NCBI GenBank assembly: GCA_035293565.1 | Contig: DATGMP010000134.1 | Coordinates: forward strand, 1 to 64,000 | DNA: 64,000 nucleotides | Origin: DATGMP01 sp035293565 | GTDB lineage: Bacteria > Pseudomonadota > Alphaproteobacteria > BOG-932 > Roseiterribacteraceae | Reading direction: 5' to 3' | In this document: positions 1 to 8,428 of the stretch, piece after piece | Position numbering within the stretch: the stretch's first letter is position 1 | How the letters are laid out: every line of letters begins with the position of its first letter | Notes under the pieces: generated by a model | What the model was told of the DNA's origin: nothing | The model's database searches: none | The model's input: only the letters and a program-made list of their open reading frames with translations | Translations under genes and position numbers: made by a program

Positions 1-1
1 G

Positions 2-829
2 CGGTTCGGGCCGGACGGCAAGTGCGACGACATCCCTTACTCGAGCAAGATTCCGAAGGCTGCCTGCGTGAAGTCCTGGCCTGTCGAGGAGCGGGCCGGG
101 GCCATCTTCATGTGGCATGACGAGGAGGGGCTGGAGCCGGATTTCCCGCTGCCGGACATGTGGGAATGGGACGATCCCTCCTATGTCCGCTGGAAATTCG
201 ACCATATGGGCCAGTTGGCGATCCACCCGCAGGAGGTGCTCGACAACATGGCGGACATCGCCCACTTCATCCCGGTGCACGGCTCGACCCAGGCGACCTA
301 TTTCGAGAACGAATATCGCGGGCCCGTCAATGTGCAGCGGTTCGGCGCCGGCCATCGCACGCTGGTGACCGACGGCAACATTCTCGAGACCGATACCTGG
401 TACACCGGTCCGGCGATCCTGCTGTCGCGGGTGAAGGGGTCCTACCCGTCGCTGATGATCATCACGCACACGCCGATTGAGGACGGCGTGACGAAGGTCT
501 GGCACGCGCTGATGGTCAAATCGCAGAAAGAGGTTGCGACCGAGGAAGACGTGCCGGCCGCGCGCGCCTATCAGGAGGCGAGCCGGCTCGCCTTCGCTCA
601 GGATTTCGAGATCTGGTCGTACAAGAGGCCTGCCCTCCAAATCCTCCAGATCCCGGAAGACGGACCGTTCAACAAAAACCGGATCTGGTACAGCCAGTTT
701 TACAATCCGCGAGCCAAGGCGGCGGCAATCCAGGAGCGCATCAACGGCATCGCGCCGACCAAGAATGCGGGGGCGGCGCCGGAGAAGGGTCAACGGCCCT
801 TCAATGTGCTGGCGCAGGCCGCAGAGTAG
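2..829 (+). CDS. kshA: Rieske oxygenase, KshA-like 3-ketosteroid 9-alpha-hydroxylase oxygenase subunit (5'-truncated)
   Basis: The frame is open to the window edge, so the N-terminus and most of the Rieske domain are missing; 275 residues remain. The first visible residues (RFGPDGKCDDIPYSS) match the end of a KshA-type Rieske domain. The catalytic domain shows the mononuclear iron motif N-x2-D-x2-H-x4-H (NMADIAHFIPVH, about nt 245-280), with the probable third ligand in QDFEIW. In known KshA enzymes this non-haem iron oxygenase hydroxylates C9 of 3-ketosteroids, which opens ring B after KstD action. No reductase partner (KshB) lies in the window. The stop codon abuts the stop of the convergent glycosyltransferase gene. 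The substrate could be another polycyclic ketone, but the sequence style and neighbouring HsaEFG/FadD3-type genes favour steroid. Confidence 0.82.
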   Translation, partial: RFGPDGKCDDIPYSSKIPKAACVKSWPVEERAGAIFMWHDEEGLEPDFPLPDMWEWDDPSYVRWKFDHMGQLAIHPQEVLDNMADIAHFIPVHGSTQATYFENEYRGPVNVQRFGAGHRTLVTDGNILETDTWYTGPAILLSRVKGSYPSLMIITHTPIEDGVTKVWHALMVKSQKEVATEEDVPAARAYQEASRLAFAQDFEIWSYKRPALQILQIPEDGPFNKNRIWYSQFYNPRAKAAAIQERINGIAPTKNAGAAPEKGQRPFNVLAQAAE

Positions 830-1792
830 TCAGCTCGGAGCCTGCGCCTCGGCCGTCTTGCGGACGATCGCCTTCCGGAGGGCGAACGCGCCCTCATGGA
901 AGGGATCGAGCGTCGATAGCATCAGCGGCACGTAGCTTCGGCGCGACAGCGGCAGATAGGTCGAGAAGCGGAGCCATCGATAGCGCCGGCGCAACGTGTC
1001 GTTGCCGACCTCGCGCCGCGCCCATTTTTCCGCCCGACCCGCGGCGACCCGCAGCGCCTCCCGGCCATATTTGCGCTCGAGCGCCGGATGGTCGGCGAGG
1101 AAGAGCGCCAGCGTCAGCGTGTAATCATGCAGCGCCTGATGGCGCAATCCGACCATGAGCCGGCTCGGATCCTCCGCCGGCCCGTAAGCCGTCACGAGCG
1201 GCAGCAGCGCGATGGGCCCGGCGAGCGCAAGCCGAAGGGTCAGCGAGTAATCCTCGACGAAGACGCGCTCGTCGCATCCGCCGACCGCGCGGACCGTCTG
1301 GGCGCGAAACAGCGTCTGGCTGGTGCCGGCGAGGCCCGGACGAACCGCGTAACCGATGGCGTCCTCGAGCACTTGCGGCTCGAGGCGCTCGGGCACCGGG
1401 CTGAAGACGATGTCCTGGGCCTTGTCGTAATAGGATTGACGGCTATAGACCGCGACTGCGCCGGCGATCTCGATGGCCTGCAGCAGTATGTCCGTCGCGT
1501 GCGGCGCCAGTATGTCGTCGCTGCCCAACAGCTTGATGAAATCGCCCTCCGCCAATGCGAATCCCGCATTGGTGGCGCGGGCCGGTCCCTGATTCTCCTG
1601 ATATCTATACTCGCAATTCGGCCAGCCCCGCGTGAGGTCGCGCACGATCTCGAGCGATCCGTCGCTCGATCCATCGTCGATAAAGATGAATTGCCGCTCG
1701 TGGCTGGGCGCTTGCCGTCCCAGCGCCGCGATCACGCCCGGTAGATAGGCCGCCTTGTTGTAAATCGGGCAGACGAAGGAGATTCTGGCCAC
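830..1792 (-). CDS. Glycosyltransferase family 2
   Basis: This 320-residue protein is a GT-A fold family 2 glycosyltransferase. The N-terminus carries the nucleotide-sugar binding strand (FVCPIYNKAAYL, residues 6-17) and FIDDGSSDGS (37-46), followed by a DxD-like GSDD near 90-93. No transmembrane segment is evident, so it is probably cytosolic or peripheral and transfers a sugar from a nucleotide donor to an envelope or small-molecule acceptor. The acceptor cannot be told from sequence. It is transcribed toward the Rieske gene with no gap and away from the methyltransferase gene, with 78 bases between the two starts. Confidence 0.85.
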   Translation of the reverse strand: MARISFVCPIYNKAAYLPGVIAALGRQAPSHERQFIFIDDGSSDGSLEIVRDLTRGWPNCEYRYQENQGPARATNAGFALAEGDFIKLLGSDDILAPHATDILLQAIEIAGAVAVYSRQSYYDKAQDIVFSPVPERLEPQVLEDAIGYAVRPGLAGTSQTLFRAQTVRAVGGCDERVFVEDYSLTLRLALAGPIALLPLVTAYGPAEDPSRLMVGLRHQALHDYTLTLALFLADHPALERKYGREALRVAAGRAEKWARREVGNDTLRRRYRWLRFSTYLPLSRRSYVPLMLSTLDPFHEGAFALRKAIVRKTAEAQAPS

Positions 1793-1870
1793 TCGGCAAC
1801 TCGCATTATGAAACGACTCTATTAGACGGCGACACGGCCTTGCGAAAGATCTCCCGCTATAGTCCGTTCA

Positions 1871-2578
1871 ATGACGGCAGATAAGGAATTCCGGCGCGAC
1901 CCTGCGGAGCAGTCTTCTTTGGATCCTCGATATTTCGGCCATGAACGGCGTGAAGTGGCGCCATTCCTACCTGGGCGGGATCTACGCATCCTCGAAATCG
2001 GCTGCGGCGCGGCTGCGACGATGGCTTGGCTGCGCGGCGAAGGTTATTGCCGTTGGGCTGGCGGCGTCGAGCGCGACGCGTCCGCCGCGGCGGTGGCGAA
2101 GGGGCGGCTGGACAGGCTGTGGGTCGGCGATATCGAGACTCTCGATTTCGATCTGGCGCCGCGTTCAGTCGACGTGATCCTATGTCTGGATGTCCTGGAG
2201 CATCTGATCGACCCTTGGGCGGTCGTCGCCCGCCTCGGCGGGCTTCTGGCCGACGGCGGGGCGATCATCGCCAGCATCCCGAACATCCGCTATCGCAAGG
2301 TCGTGCTGCCGTTGCTGCTGCGCGGCCGGTTCGATTATGCAGACGATGGCATTCTCGATCGAACCCATCTGCGTTTCTTCGTCCGGGAGACGGCGATTGC
2401 GCTGATGCAGAGCGGCAGCCTTGCAGTCGATCGAATTGAACCGTTGGTCAAATTGAAGCCATGGCGCCTGCCGTGGATCGTCGACAAGATGACCGCTGGT
2501 CGGCTCATCGACCTGATGGCGATGCAATATCTGATCAGAGCGCGTCCTGCGGGTGAGCTCAGATCGCCTTCGTCGTGA
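1871..2578 (+). CDS. Class I SAM-dependent methyltransferase
   Basis: This 235-residue protein has the Rossmann-type SAM-binding motif I (RILEIGCGAAAT, residues 39-50), an acidic residue after strand 2 (GGVERD) and the VDVILCLDVLEHL segment typical of Methyltransf_11/23 proteins. It has no signal peptide and is probably cytosolic. Its position, divergent from a family 2 glycosyltransferase, suggests modification of a glycan or lipid carrier, but the substrate is unknown. Its last 20 bases overlap the 3' end of the convergent VOC gene. Confidence 0.85.
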   Translation: MTADKEFRRDPAEQSSLDPRYFGHERREVAPFLPGRDLRILEIGCGAAATMAWLRGEGYCRWAGGVERDASAAAVAKGRLDRLWVGDIETLDFDLAPRSVDVILCLDVLEHLIDPWAVVARLGGLLADGGAIIASIPNIRYRKVVLPLLLRGRFDYADDGILDRTHLRFFVRETAIALMQSGSLAVDRIEPLVKLKPWRLPWIVDKMTAGRLIDLMAMQYLIRARPAGELRSPSS

Positions 2579-3047
2579 GATCCTGGAAGGGAAATTCGAG
2601 CAGCTCGAGGATCAGCGGATCGTCCTTGCGCTCGTAGTAGCCATAGGCGATCTCGGGCGACATGCGATCGTACCAGAAGCGGTCATAGCCGGCCGCCTTC
2701 AGCCTGTCGGTCCAGGCGTCGACATTGTCGACCCGCACTTGCACATGATGCATGCCCTCGCGGCCGGCATCGAGGAATTCGCGATGCGGGGTCTTGCCCG
2801 ACACCCATTCGATCAGCTCGATTTCCAACGAGCCGCTATGGCCGAAAGCGATTTTGAGCTCGTAGGGCTCGCGCTTGCCGCGATAGTCCGCCGACAGCTC
2901 GCCGTCGGAGCGCGCCTTGAAAGGACCGAACATCGGTTCGTAGAGCTTCATCGCGGCCTCGATGTCGCGGACGACGAAGCCGATTTGACGGACCGGCGGT
3001 AGGCCGAGACTGGCCAGCTCCGCATTCTTGGCGCTCGTCGCACTCAT
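2559..3047 (-). CDS. VOC (glyoxalase/bleomycin resistance/dioxygenase) family protein
   Basis: The 162-residue product has a duplicated beta-alpha-beta-beta-beta VOC fold: a first half beginning RQIGFVVRDIEAAMKLYE, and a second half with MHHVQVRVDN and a terminal LILELLEF. Candidate metal ligands are the His of MHHV and the acidic residues of SLEIELIEW and LELL. I chose the ATG at 3047 because GAGGAG lies just upstream and an upstream extension would run into the preceding gene. It is the last gene of a three-gene operon (sulfotransferase, DUF1214, VOC), 11 bases after the DUF1214 stop. VOC proteins can be isomerases, epimerases, lyases or dioxygenases; which applies here is unknown, but steroid or aromatic catabolism fits the neighbourhood. 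Confidence 0.85.
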   Translation of the reverse strand: MSATSAKNAELASLGLPPVRQIGFVVRDIEAAMKLYEPMFGPFKARSDGELSADYRGKREPYELKIAFGHSGSLEIELIEWVSGKTPHREFLDAGREGMHHVQVRVDNVDAWTDRLKAAGYDRFWYDRMSPEIAYGYYERKDDPLILELLEFPFQDLTTKAI

Positions 3048-3058
3048 GGCCGCTCTCC

Positions 3059-4162
3059 TCAGTCGAGACTCAGTTCCGACAGCTTCACGACTTTGCAGGT
3101 CGGCACGGGATGCGATTTGGCGGAGATCCAGCGCCACAGCATCGTGCCGCAGCTATGCCCCGCCATGCCGATGAAATTGTGAACGCCCGGATTTCGATGC
3201 GCCACGACGACCCTGACGGACCCGTCGGGCCGATAGCGCGCCGACGTCTTGTTCACATGCACCGGCAGATACCGATAATCGAGCGATTCCCACCACCAAT
3301 TGTCGAGCTGGATATTCCAGAAATAGCATTCGGGGATCGGACTCTCGAGCACGAGCGCCTCGTCCTCCTTCAGTTCGACATAGAGATGGTAGTAGGCGAT
3401 GTTGGGGTCGCCGCCGATTTTCCACCAAGTGTCCTGCTCGGTGGTGATCCATTGGTTCGGCTTGGTTTTGAACCATTTCGAAAAATCCGCGAAGCTGCGG
3501 GCCGTGCCATGCACGAAGGCCGCAGCTTCCCTTAGCCCGGCGTCGAGCCGCTCGGCGGATAGCGGGACCGGCTCCTTGGGCGCGCTGATCCGCTCGATCC
3601 TCATCGTCGCGGGCTTTTCTTTCGTGCGGTCGAGGAAAGTCTGGCGCACGAGCACCATCGACGAGTCCGACGTGATCGGCAACCAGTTCTTGCCCTGCTT
3701 CTTCTGCGACAGGATGATCTCGAATGTGCCCTCCGGCTCGACGACAAGGGTGTTGCTGTCGATCTCGCCGGTCGATTCCATCGTCCCGACGGTCGTATAG
3801 CGGTTCGCTTTGGTGCCCCAGCTGAGATACGGAACCGTGCCGCGCGTGCCGTAGATCCGGTAGTCGTTTTTCCCGTCGATCGTCGTGTTCATATAGATGT
3901 TGTCGGGATTGTCGGCTCCGATCTTCGCCGTCTCGTGCGACAGGCTGTAGAAACCGGGAAAATCGGTATCGGCGAATTCGAGCTTGCTCTCGAGCGCCAG
4001 CCGCGTGAGACGGCTGAGATAGCGCCATCCTTCCGCCCGGTCGATCTCGGTGGCCGGGGCCTCCGGCCGGAGGATGATCTTACCGGCCTCCTTCAGGGAG
4101 TCGCAGAAATCCTCCCAGCTCTTGCCGCTCAAGACCCTCTGTCGGGCATCCGTATCGCTCAT
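3059..4162 (-). CDS. DUF1214 domain-containing protein
   Basis: This is a 367-residue protein of unknown function. The C-terminal half is rich in aromatic residues and carries the pattern I recognise as DUF1214: WKIGGDPNIAYYHLY, then ECYFWNIQLDNWWWESLDYR, then a terminal VRVVVAHRNPG segment. No signal peptide is visible. The long upstream extension of the frame lies antisense-like inside the sulfotransferase gene, so I chose ATG 4162, 20 bases after the sulfotransferase stop. DUF1214 genes are common near steroid, terpenoid and aromatic catabolic genes in sphingomonads and actinobacteria, but I know of no assigned reaction. Co-transcription with a sulfotransferase and a VOC protein suggests a shared substrate. 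Confidence 0.85.
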   Translation of the reverse strand: MSDTDARQRVLSGKSWEDFCDSLKEAGKIILRPEAPATEIDRAEGWRYLSRLTRLALESKLEFADTDFPGFYSLSHETAKIGADNPDNIYMNTTIDGKNDYRIYGTRGTVPYLSWGTKANRYTTVGTMESTGEIDSNTLVVEPEGTFEIILSQKKQGKNWLPITSDSSMVLVRQTFLDRTKEKPATMRIERISAPKEPVPLSAERLDAGLREAAAFVHGTARSFADFSKWFKTKPNQWITTEQDTWWKIGGDPNIAYYHLYVELKEDEALVLESPIPECYFWNIQLDNWWWESLDYRYLPVHVNKTSARYRPDGSVRVVVAHRNPGVHNFIGMAGHSCGTMLWRWISAKSHPVPTCKVVKLSELSLD

Positions 4163-4182
4163 GTGATCCTCTATCGTGCGTA

Positions 4183-5349
4183 TTACTTGAGGAACCGGGC
4201 CTTGTAGGCCGCGAAATCCTTTTCGAGCTCGTCCTTGTCGAGGCCGAACTGCTCGAGCGTGTAGTGGTGGGCGGCCCGCTTCTCGCGGGCGTTCTCCACG
4301 AGCCATTCCTGCATCGCGGCCTCGATCTCCGGCGTCATCTGCACGCCGAGCCGCTCCAGCACTCGACGGGCCTCGCCGAGCGGAGCGCGGGTCAGATTCT
4401 CGTACTGAACGTCGATGAAGCGACTCTCCGCATACTTGCTGCGTGCGTCCGTGAATTGCTTCAGGAAGCCGGCCCAACGCTTTTCGGTGAAGCGCCCCAT
4501 CGTCACGGAATCGATCTCGTTCGTCGACATCTTCACGATCGTGTCGACCATGCTGCAGTAAGACGGCACCGTCGAGACCGGATCGCGATGGGTCATGATG
4601 AGCACCGCGTTCGGAAATGCCTTCAGCATCTGGTTGACCATCGACAGATGACCGGGCGTCTTCAGCACCCAGCGCTTGCCTTTTCGCGTGACGTCCTGCC
4701 ATTGCAGGAATTTCAGCACGGTGATCAGGTCGCCATAGGCTTTCGACGTGTCGTAGGTGCTCAGCCACGCGGCATAGCTCGGCACATACATCGCCGATTC
4801 CGGCATCGTCCCGACATAGAACTGATCCATGATGATGATTTCTTCATCGGGCTCGTCGATCGCGAAAGGATGGATCGACATCAGGCCAGCCTGGACATAG
4901 CCCGCCATGATCTTCTCGCCGGCCTTGCGGCGCTCGATGGGCTTGCCGCGCTCCTCGCCGGGGAAGGACGCATAGTTCTGGGTCTCCCACCAGCGAATCG
5001 CGGTGAAGCCCGAGGCGCGCGACAGCATGCGGTGGAACATGGTGCTGCCGGTCCGCGGCAGCCCGGCGATCACCGCCGCGACATCGACCTTCTCCTCGGC
5101 GATCTCGGGATGGCGCTTGATCGCGTCGAACATGCGCAGCCGGCCGACCAGGCCGTTAACCATACGGCCGCGCTGGAGCGCGATGCCGGCCTCGTGGAGA
5201 CGCGCATCCTTCCGGATGGAGTCGAGCAGCTTCGCCATCGGCTCGAGGAAATAATCCGGGCCGAAATCGTCTAAGCCGGCCTGGCGGCGGGCATCCTCCA
5301 GAATTCCCTTCTGGTCCAGCGGATCGCCGCCGGTTTGCGCACCATTCAT
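4183..5349 (-). CDS. Sulfotransferase family protein
   Basis: This 388-residue protein has the PAPS 5'-phosphosulfate loop near the N-terminal third (AGLPRTGSTMFHRML) and the 3'-phosphate motif (MTHRDPVSTVPSYCSM), as expected for a cytosolic sulfotransferase of the Sulfotransfer_3 type. It would move sulfate from PAPS to a hydroxyl group; a sterol or other terpenoid is a reasonable guess in this neighbourhood, but not shown. The start at 5349 is preceded by GGGGGAG at good spacing and avoids a poor upstream extension. It is the first gene of the leftward operon with the DUF1214 and VOC genes and is divergent from the hydratase operon across 228 bases. Confidence 0.87.
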   Translation of the reverse strand: MNGAQTGGDPLDQKGILEDARRQAGLDDFGPDYFLEPMAKLLDSIRKDARLHEAGIALQRGRMVNGLVGRLRMFDAIKRHPEIAEEKVDVAAVIAGLPRTGSTMFHRMLSRASGFTAIRWWETQNYASFPGEERGKPIERRKAGEKIMAGYVQAGLMSIHPFAIDEPDEEIIIMDQFYVGTMPESAMYVPSYAAWLSTYDTSKAYGDLITVLKFLQWQDVTRKGKRWVLKTPGHLSMVNQMLKAFPNAVLIMTHRDPVSTVPSYCSMVDTIVKMSTNEIDSVTMGRFTEKRWAGFLKQFTDARSKYAESRFIDVQYENLTRAPLGEARRVLERLGVQMTPEIEAAMQEWLVENAREKRAAHHYTLEQFGLDKDELEKDFAAYKARFLK

Positions 5350-5577
5350 TGTCGAAAGCTCCCCCAAGGCCGGCGGCTGCAGGGTGTTGCCTGCCCATAG
5401 GATGGGGCGACCGGCTGTCTGCAGGCAGATAACCACCGGGAAGACCTGCGATCAAGGGCGCTTTCAAAGCGAAAACAGCATCTTTGTCGCGCTTTGCCTT
5501 GCATGACTCGTAAAGTTCTGCCGAAGACGCTACGTATTCGATTCGACCGACGGTCGCTATTTTCAGGGAGGCAAGCG

Positions 5578-6366
5578 GTGGCATCAGAGGCCGACATCGC
5601 CCGCTATGGCGAGGAACTCTACCAGGCGCTCCGCGCGCGGACCACCTTGGTGCCGCTTTCGACGCGCGACCCCAGCCTGACCATCGACGACGCCTATAAG
5701 ATTTCCCTCGGTTTTCTCGAGCGGCGATTGGCTGACGGCGAGAAGGTGATCGGCAAGAAGATCGGCGTCACGTCAAAGCCCGTGCAGGACATGCTGGACG
5801 TTCGCCAGCCCGATTTCGGATTCCTGACCGATGCGATGGAGGTGCCGAACGGCGGGACGGTCGAGATCGCAAAGGGCTTGATCCAGCCGCGCGCCGAGGC
5901 CGAGATCGCCTTTATGCTGAAGAAGGATTTGAAAGGCCCGGGCGTCACCACGTCCGATGTCGAGGCAGCGACCGACTATGTGTCGCCCTGCTTCGAGATC
6001 GTCGATTCACGAATCGCGGATTGGAAAATTCGGATCGCTGACACCGTGGCGGACAATGCCTCATGCGGCGTCTTCGTGATCGGCAAGGAAAGGGTCGATC
6101 CGCGCGGCAAGGACCTCGCCAACATGAAGGCGCGGGTGACGAAGAACGGAAAGTTCCTGAGCGAGGGGTTGGGATCGGCCGTCCAGGGCTCCCCTCTGGC
6201 CTCGGTCGCCTGGCTCGCCAACACGCTGGGCGCCTATGGGGTGACGCTCGCGGCCGGGGACATTGTGCTGTCGGGCTCCCTGGTGCCGTTGGAACCTGCG
6301 CGGGCCGGGGATATATTTGAGATGGACCTGTCGGGCGTCGGCACTGCCTCGATCCGTTTCAGCTGA
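5578..6366 (+). CDS. 2-keto-4-pentenoate hydratase (HsaE/MhpD type)
   Basis: This 262-residue protein belongs to the fumarylacetoacetate hydrolase-like hydratase family. Landmarks are GKKIGVTSKPVQDML near the N-terminus, the acidic metal-site stretch PRAEAEIAF, and the FEIVDSRI segment. The family adds water to 2-hydroxypenta-2,4-dienoate-type compounds, giving 4-hydroxy-2-oxo acids. In steroid degraders the HsaE member acts on 2-hydroxyhexa-2,4-dienoate from rings A/B. I chose GTG 5578 because GGGAGG ends six bases upstream; an ATG-led extension upstream lacks a site. It heads an operon with the acetaldehyde dehydrogenase and aldolase genes. Confidence 0.9.
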   Translation: MASEADIARYGEELYQALRARTTLVPLSTRDPSLTIDDAYKISLGFLERRLADGEKVIGKKIGVTSKPVQDMLDVRQPDFGFLTDAMEVPNGGTVEIAKGLIQPRAEAEIAFMLKKDLKGPGVTTSDVEAATDYVSPCFEIVDSRIADWKIRIADTVADNASCGVFVIGKERVDPRGKDLANMKARVTKNGKFLSEGLGSAVQGSPLASVAWLANTLGAYGVTLAAGDIVLSGSLVPLEPARAGDIFEMDLSGVGTASIRFS

Positions 6367-6396
6367 CAAATCAATCTCGTGCCGGAGAAGGTGACT

Positions 6397-7332
6397 ATGA
6401 CGCGTAAAGTGAAGGCGGCGATTATCGGGTCGGGGAATATCGGCACCGACCTGATGATGAAGATTCTGCGCCGCTCCGAGGTGCTGGAACTGGCCGCGAT
6501 GGTCGGCATCGATCCCGATTCCGAGGGGTTGGCCAAGGCCAGGGGTCTCGGCGTAGAGGCGACCGACAAGGGGATCGAGGGCCTGCTCGCGATGCCCGCC
6601 TTCAAGGACGTCAAGATCGTCTTCGACGCGACCTCGGCCTACGCCCATTACAAGCATAACGAGATCCTGCAGCAGCACGGTAAGCGCGTGATCGACCTGA
6701 CGCCGGCTGCCGTCGGGCCTTTCACGGTCCCGCCCGTCAACATGGACGCGCATCTCAATGCGCCGAACGTCAACATGGTGACCTGCGGCGGGCAAGCGAC
6801 CATCCCCATGGTAGCGGCCGTGTCGCGCGTTGCGCGGGTGCCTTATGCCGAGATCGTGGCCTCGGTCTCCTCGCGCTCGGCCGGTCCCGGCACGCGGGCC
6901 AATATCGACGAGTTCACCCGCACGACCGCGCGCGGCGTGGAGGTGGTCGGCGGCGCGCAGAAGGGCAAGGCGATCATCATCCTCAACCCCGCCGAGCCGC
7001 CGATGATCATGCGCGACACGATTTTCACGCTGTCCGAGGACGTGGAGTTCTCGGTCATCGATGAGTCGGTCAAGAAGATGGTCGCAGCCGTGCAGAAATA
7101 CGTTCCCGGCTATCGGCTGAAGCAGGACGTCCAGTTCGAGCGCTTCGGCTCGAACCGGCCGGTGCATATTCCGGGCTATGGCGACTTCACCGGCGTCAAG
7201 ACCTCGATCTTCCTCGAGGTCGAAGGCGCCGGCGACTACCTGCCGCCCTATGCGGGCAATCTCGACATCATGACCTCGGCCGCGCGCGGCACCGCCGAGA
7301 TGATCGCGACGCGCCTGATGGAGACTGCGTGA
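6397..7332 (+). CDS. mhpF: Acetaldehyde dehydrogenase (acetylating), HsaG/MhpF type
   Basis: This 311-residue protein shows the NAD-binding start (KAAIIGSGNIGTDLM), the catalytic cysteine in NMVTCGGQAT, and the C-terminal domain of acylating aldehyde dehydrogenases that partner an aldolase. It oxidises acetaldehyde or propanal to the acyl-CoA with NAD+ and CoA. The ATG at 6397 has GGAG upstream; a GTG six codons earlier is possible. It sits between the hydratase and the aldolase, and its stop overlaps the aldolase start (TGATG). This matches the channelled aldolase-dehydrogenase complex known for DmpFG and HsaFG. Confidence 0.93.
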   Translation: MTRKVKAAIIGSGNIGTDLMMKILRRSEVLELAAMVGIDPDSEGLAKARGLGVEATDKGIEGLLAMPAFKDVKIVFDATSAYAHYKHNEILQQHGKRVIDLTPAAVGPFTVPPVNMDAHLNAPNVNMVTCGGQATIPMVAAVSRVARVPYAEIVASVSSRSAGPGTRANIDEFTRTTARGVEVVGGAQKGKAIIILNPAEPPMIMRDTIFTLSEDVEFSVIDESVKKMVAAVQKYVPGYRLKQDVQFERFGSNRPVHIPGYGDFTGVKTSIFLEVEGAGDYLPPYAGNLDIMTSAARGTAEMIATRLMETA

Positions 7333-8384
7333 TGCGGTACGATCCGACCCAGACGAAAATCTATGTCCAGGACGTCACGCTGCGCGACGGCATGCATGCC
7401 ATCCGGCACATGTACGGCATCGATCACGTGCGCAACATCGCGAAGGCGTTGGACGACGCCGGCGTCGACGCGATCGAGGTCGCCCACGGCGACGGGCTCA
7501 ACGGCGCCAGCTTCAACTACGGCTTCGGCGCGCACACGGATTGGGAATGGCTAGAGGCGGTCGCGGATGTCTGCAAGAAATCGAAGCTGACGACGCTGCT
7601 GCTGCCCGGCATCGGCACCGTCGACGAGCTGAAGCGCGCCTACGACATCGGCGTGCGCTCGGTGCGCATCGCCACGCACTGCACCGAGGCCGACGTCTCC
7701 AAGCAGCACATCAAAGCGGCGCGCGATCTCGGCATGGATGTTTCGGGCTTCCTGATGATGTCCCACATGGTGGGACCCGAGAAGCTCGCTGAGCAGGCAT
7801 TGCTGATGGAGAGCTACGGCGTCCACTGCGTCTATGTCGTCGATTCCGGCGGCGCTCTCGACATGGACGGCGTCGTCGAGCGTCTGGAAGCCTATGACCG
7901 GGTGCTGAAACCTGAGACCGAGCGTGGTATCCACGCGCACCACAATCTGTCGCTCGGCGTCGCGAACTCGATGGCGGCGGTCACCACCGGCGCGATCCGC
8001 GTCGATGCATCGCTCGCCGGCATGGGCGCCGGCGCGGGCAACGCGCCGCTCGAAGTCTTCGTTGCCGCCGCCGAGCGCAAGGGATGGAAGACCGGCTGCG
8101 ACGTGTTCAAGCTGATGGACGCCGCCGAGGATCTCGTGCGTCCGCTGCAGGACCGCCCGGTCCGCGTCGATCGCGAGACGTTGTCGCTCGGCTATGCCGG
8201 CGTCTATTCGAGCTTCCTGCGCCATGCCGAGACCGCGGCCAAGAATTATGGCCTCGACACCCGGGAGATCCTCGTCGAGCTCGGCCGCCGCCGCATGATC
8301 GGCGGCCAGGAAGACATGATCGTCGACGTCGCCCTCGATATCCTCAAGAAGCGCGGTCAGAAGACGAAGGCGACGGTCGAGTAG
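7332..8384 (+). CDS. dmpG: 4-hydroxy-2-oxovalerate aldolase, HsaF/MhpE type
   Basis: This 350-residue protein is an HMGL-like TIM-barrel aldolase. It shows the N-terminal DVTLRDGMHA motif (metal Asp and catalytic Arg), the HAHHN metal-binding histidines, and a C-terminal communication domain. It cleaves 4-hydroxy-2-oxopentanoate or -hexanoate to pyruvate plus acetaldehyde or propanal, which is passed to the dehydrogenase encoded just upstream. The start overlaps the upstream stop by one base, which implies translational coupling; a GTG three bases earlier is also possible. It is the last gene of the three-gene operon, followed by a hairpin in the short convergent gap. Confidence 0.93.
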   Translation: MRYDPTQTKIYVQDVTLRDGMHAIRHMYGIDHVRNIAKALDDAGVDAIEVAHGDGLNGASFNYGFGAHTDWEWLEAVADVCKKSKLTTLLLPGIGTVDELKRAYDIGVRSVRIATHCTEADVSKQHIKAARDLGMDVSGFLMMSHMVGPEKLAEQALLMESYGVHCVYVVDSGGALDMDGVVERLEAYDRVLKPETERGIHAHHNLSLGVANSMAAVTTGAIRVDASLAGMGAGAGNAPLEVFVAAAERKGWKTGCDVFKLMDAAEDLVRPLQDRPVRVDRETLSLGYAGVYSSFLRHAETAAKNYGLDTREILVELGRRRMIGGQEDMIVDVALDILKKRGQKTKATVE

Positions 8385-8394
8385 GTCATAGAAC

Positions 8395-8413
8395 CCTCTC
8401 CCGCCCGGGGAGG
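8395..8413. terminator. GC-rich hairpin in convergent gap
   Basis: CCTCTCC and GGGGAGG form a seven-pair stem with one G-U pair around a five-base loop, in the 44-base gap between the aldolase and esterase genes. It has no T tract, so terminator function is only suggested by position. Confidence 0.4.
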
Positions 8414-8428
8414 TAGCCGGAGGGGGAG

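Noticed and set aside
4264..5274. Long plus-strand frame opposite the sulfotransferase
   Set aside because: The PAPS motifs are on the other strand; this frame has typical shadow composition.
6061..7167. Long minus-strand frame opposite the acetaldehyde dehydrogenase
   Set aside because: It is antisense to a well-conserved gene, has Arg/His/Asp-rich shadow composition and no recognisable domain.
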